Positions 6,096-7,116 of a stretch of DNA of 7,116 nucleotides are shown here, in pieces (the first letter of the stretch is position 1; each line of letters starts with the position of its first letter). The notes beneath the pieces are model-generated. The model had not been told where the DNA came from. It was given only the letters and a program-made list of their open reading frames with translations, and did no database searches. Made by a program: the position numbers and the translations under genes. Source of the stretch: an uncultured Solobacterium sp. (GTDB taxonomy: Bacteria; Bacillota_I; Bacilli_A; Erysipelotrichales; Erysipelotrichaceae). The DNA is taken from assembly GCA_937895985.1 (NCBI GenBank), contig CALBKL010000009.1, positions 1-7,116 on the forward strand, written 5' to 3'.

Positions 6096-6114
6096 ATGTT
6101 TCGGAACTTTTCAT
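6077..6114 (+). terminator. Intrinsic terminator of the yaaA-GDPD operon, overlapping the stop codon
   Basis: Perfect 10-bp arms AAGTTCCGAA (6077-6086) and TTCGGAACTT (6100-6109) enclose a 13-nt loop, with T-rich sequence (TTTTCATTT) starting within the 3' arm. The left arm and loop are inside the coding region, and the stop codon (6093-6095) lies in the loop. A ribosome finishing translation would cover the left arm. Confidence 0.8.
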
Positions 6115-6147
6115 TTGAACAAGGTTTTGAATAGAGAATAATATGAT
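6115..6147 (+). promoter_or_regulatory. Possible promoter for the MarR-radical SAM fusion gene
   Basis: TATGAT (6142-6147) followed by AAAAT resembles the -10 boxes at 1973 and 2881. TTGAAC (6115-6120) is the best -35 match but is 21 nt away. It would be 16-18 nt from the weaker overlapping -10 candidates AATAAT or TAATAT (6137-6144). A promoter is needed here because a terminator lies just upstream. Confidence 0.4.
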
Positions 6148-6179
6148 AAAATACTAACTATAAGGAGCTCCAATCCGGA

Positions 6180-7116
6180 ATGAGTGATACGAGTAATTTT
6201 ATTTTGAATTTATCGGTATTGTTTCGCAATACACAAAAATATTTTGATAAGATGCTGGCGCCATATGATATTGGTTCCGGCCAATTAACATTTTTATTGA
6301 TTATCAATGAGAATGAAGGTATTACAATGCAGGATGTTACACGTATCAGTGAGGTGGATAAGGGTACCACAACAAAGAGTATTCAACGTCTTATTGAGCA
6401 GGGGTATGTAAGTGCAGTACAAGACGAAAAAGACCATCGTATGAAGCATTTACATACGACTGATAAAGCCTCCACAATGATGACAGCTGTATATGATTTC
6501 CGTAATCAATGTCGTGCAGCGCTAGCGACTGGTGTTGATTTCGACCAGTTTGAAGAGATGCTAAACGTTGCCTGTGAAAACTCTCGACATATTTTAACGA
6601 GTGAGCCGACTGCGTTCCATACGCTAAAAATTGGTGCTCTAAAAAAGACAACAATTACGGATTACCCTGGAAAAGTCGCAGCGACAATTTATACGGCTGG
6701 ATGTAATATGAAGTGTCCATTCTGTAATCAGAAAGATCTTGTGTTTATTCCTGAGAAATATCGCTATATCGCACCGGAGGAAATTCTTACATACCTCAAC
6801 GAGCGTAGCGGTTTGTTGGATGGTGTGGTTATCAGTGGTGGTGAGCCTTTATTACAAGAGGAGCTCATTCCATTTATTCGTCAGATTAAAGAACTTGGCT
6901 ATGCAGTGAAGTTAGATACGAATGGCACAAACAACGAGAAGTTAGGAATATTATTGGAAGAAGGCTTGTTGGATTTTGTGTCACTTGATATGAAGAATAG
7001 CGCCGATAAGTATCCATTAACCTGTGGTCTAAAATCAGACGTAGAATATAAGCATCCGATTACAGAAAGCGTAAGCTTACTGCAAGAATATAAAGTGGAA
7101 CATGAATTTAAAACAA
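6180..7116 (+). CDS. MarR-type DNA-binding domain fused to NrdG-like radical SAM activase, cut by window edge
   Basis: One open frame of 312 codons runs from the ATG at 6180 to the right edge. Residues 1-140 form a MarR-type winged helix protein: helical N-terminus, GSGQLTFLLIINENEGIT, a recognition region near VDKGTTTKSIQRLIEQG, and the wing DEKDHRMKHLHTTDKA, close to the family's D.xD.R...LT.KG. From about residue 149 the sequence becomes a radical SAM protein like the anaerobic ribonucleotide reductase activating protein (NrdG2 type). It has KIGALKKTTITDYPGK and the iron-sulfur motif CNMKCPFC (Cys175, Cys179, Cys182). The SAM-contacting SGGEPLL (Gly220-Gly221-Glu222) and LDTNGTN follow. 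Such enzymes use SAM to place a glycyl radical on their partner, usually NrdD. I found no stop, frameshift or plausible internal start with a ribosome binding site between the domains, so this is a true fusion. The ribosome binding site AAGGAG (6162-6167) is 12 nt from the ATG, rather far. The C-terminus and any nrdD neighbour are outside the window. Confidence 0.88.
   Translation, partial: MSDTSNFILNLSVLFRNTQKYFDKMLAPYDIGSGQLTFLLIINENEGITMQDVTRISEVDKGTTTKSIQRLIEQGYVSAVQDEKDHRMKHLHTTDKASTMMTAVYDFRNQCRAALATGVDFDQFEEMLNVACENSRHILTSEPTAFHTLKIGALKKTTITDYPGKVAATIYTAGCNMKCPFCNQKDLVFIPEKYRYIAPEEILTYLNERSGLLDGVVISGGEPLLQEELIPFIRQIKELGYAVKLDTNGTNNEKLGILLEEGLLDFVSLDMKNSADKYPLTCGLKSDVEYKHPITESVSLLQEYKVEHEFKT

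Noticed and set aside
6558..6630. Separate radical SAM gene starting inside the apparent fusion
   Set aside because: The nearest in-frame ATG (6558) has no spaced ribosome binding site and would keep part of the MarR dimerisation helix; there is no stop before the activase domain.
6158..6654. Two minus-strand frames opposite the MarR domain (6158-6370 and 6391-6654)
   Set aside because: Both are antisense to clear MarR-family sequence and have no recognisable product.

Overview
The window looks like chromosomal DNA of a low-GC, probably anaerobic member of the Bacillota. The evidence is AT-rich coding sequence, AGGAG-type ribosome binding sites, sigma-A-like promoters with TATAAT or TATGAT -10 boxes, a PucR/CdaR-type regulator, and a radical SAM activase of the anaerobic ribonucleotide reductase type. 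The frequent CGT arginine codons and the gene content would fit Erysipelotrichia, but that placement is a guess. I see no mobile elements, CRISPR arrays, tRNAs or rRNAs, and no gene-free gap exceeds about 120 bases.

Layout. (1) Positions 1-591, minus strand, hold the N-terminal 197 codons of a KdgT-family 2-keto-3-deoxygluconate permease that runs off the left edge. (2) Positions 592-708 form a compact divergent control region with two back-to-back promoters and an overlapping GAAC/GTTC palindrome. (3) Positions 709-1917, plus strand, encode a PucR/CdaR-type regulator, the obvious candidate to control the permease. (4) Two lipid or ester hydrolases follow on the plus strand: a patatin-like phospholipase (2006-2860) and an HGGG/GESAG alpha/beta hydrolase (2913-3953). 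The second lacks the usual catalytic acid. (5) A shared terminator at 3958-3990 separates this block from a minus-strand SseB-like gene (3989-4456). (6) A 40-bp divergent gap leads to yaaA (4497-5225), which is closely coupled to a membrane-anchored glycerophosphodiester phosphodiesterase (5232-6095). That pair ends in a hairpin terminator overlapping the stop codon. (7) The last gene, from 6180 to the right edge, is one uninterrupted frame encoding a MarR-type DNA-binding domain fused to an NrdG-like radical SAM activase.

How the genes may work together. The permease and regulator look like an uptake and control pair for a sugar acid from pectin or uronate breakdown. The patatin, the alpha/beta hydrolase and the GDPD could act in sequence in membrane lipid turnover (deacylation, ester cleavage, release of glycerol-3-phosphate), but they are not one operon. 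YaaA is a peroxide and iron stress protein, and the terminal radical SAM protein would contain an oxygen-sensitive iron-sulfur cluster, so the right half has a redox theme. The MarR-radical SAM fusion is the most unusual item: it would place a transcription factor and a glycyl-radical-enzyme activase in one polypeptide.
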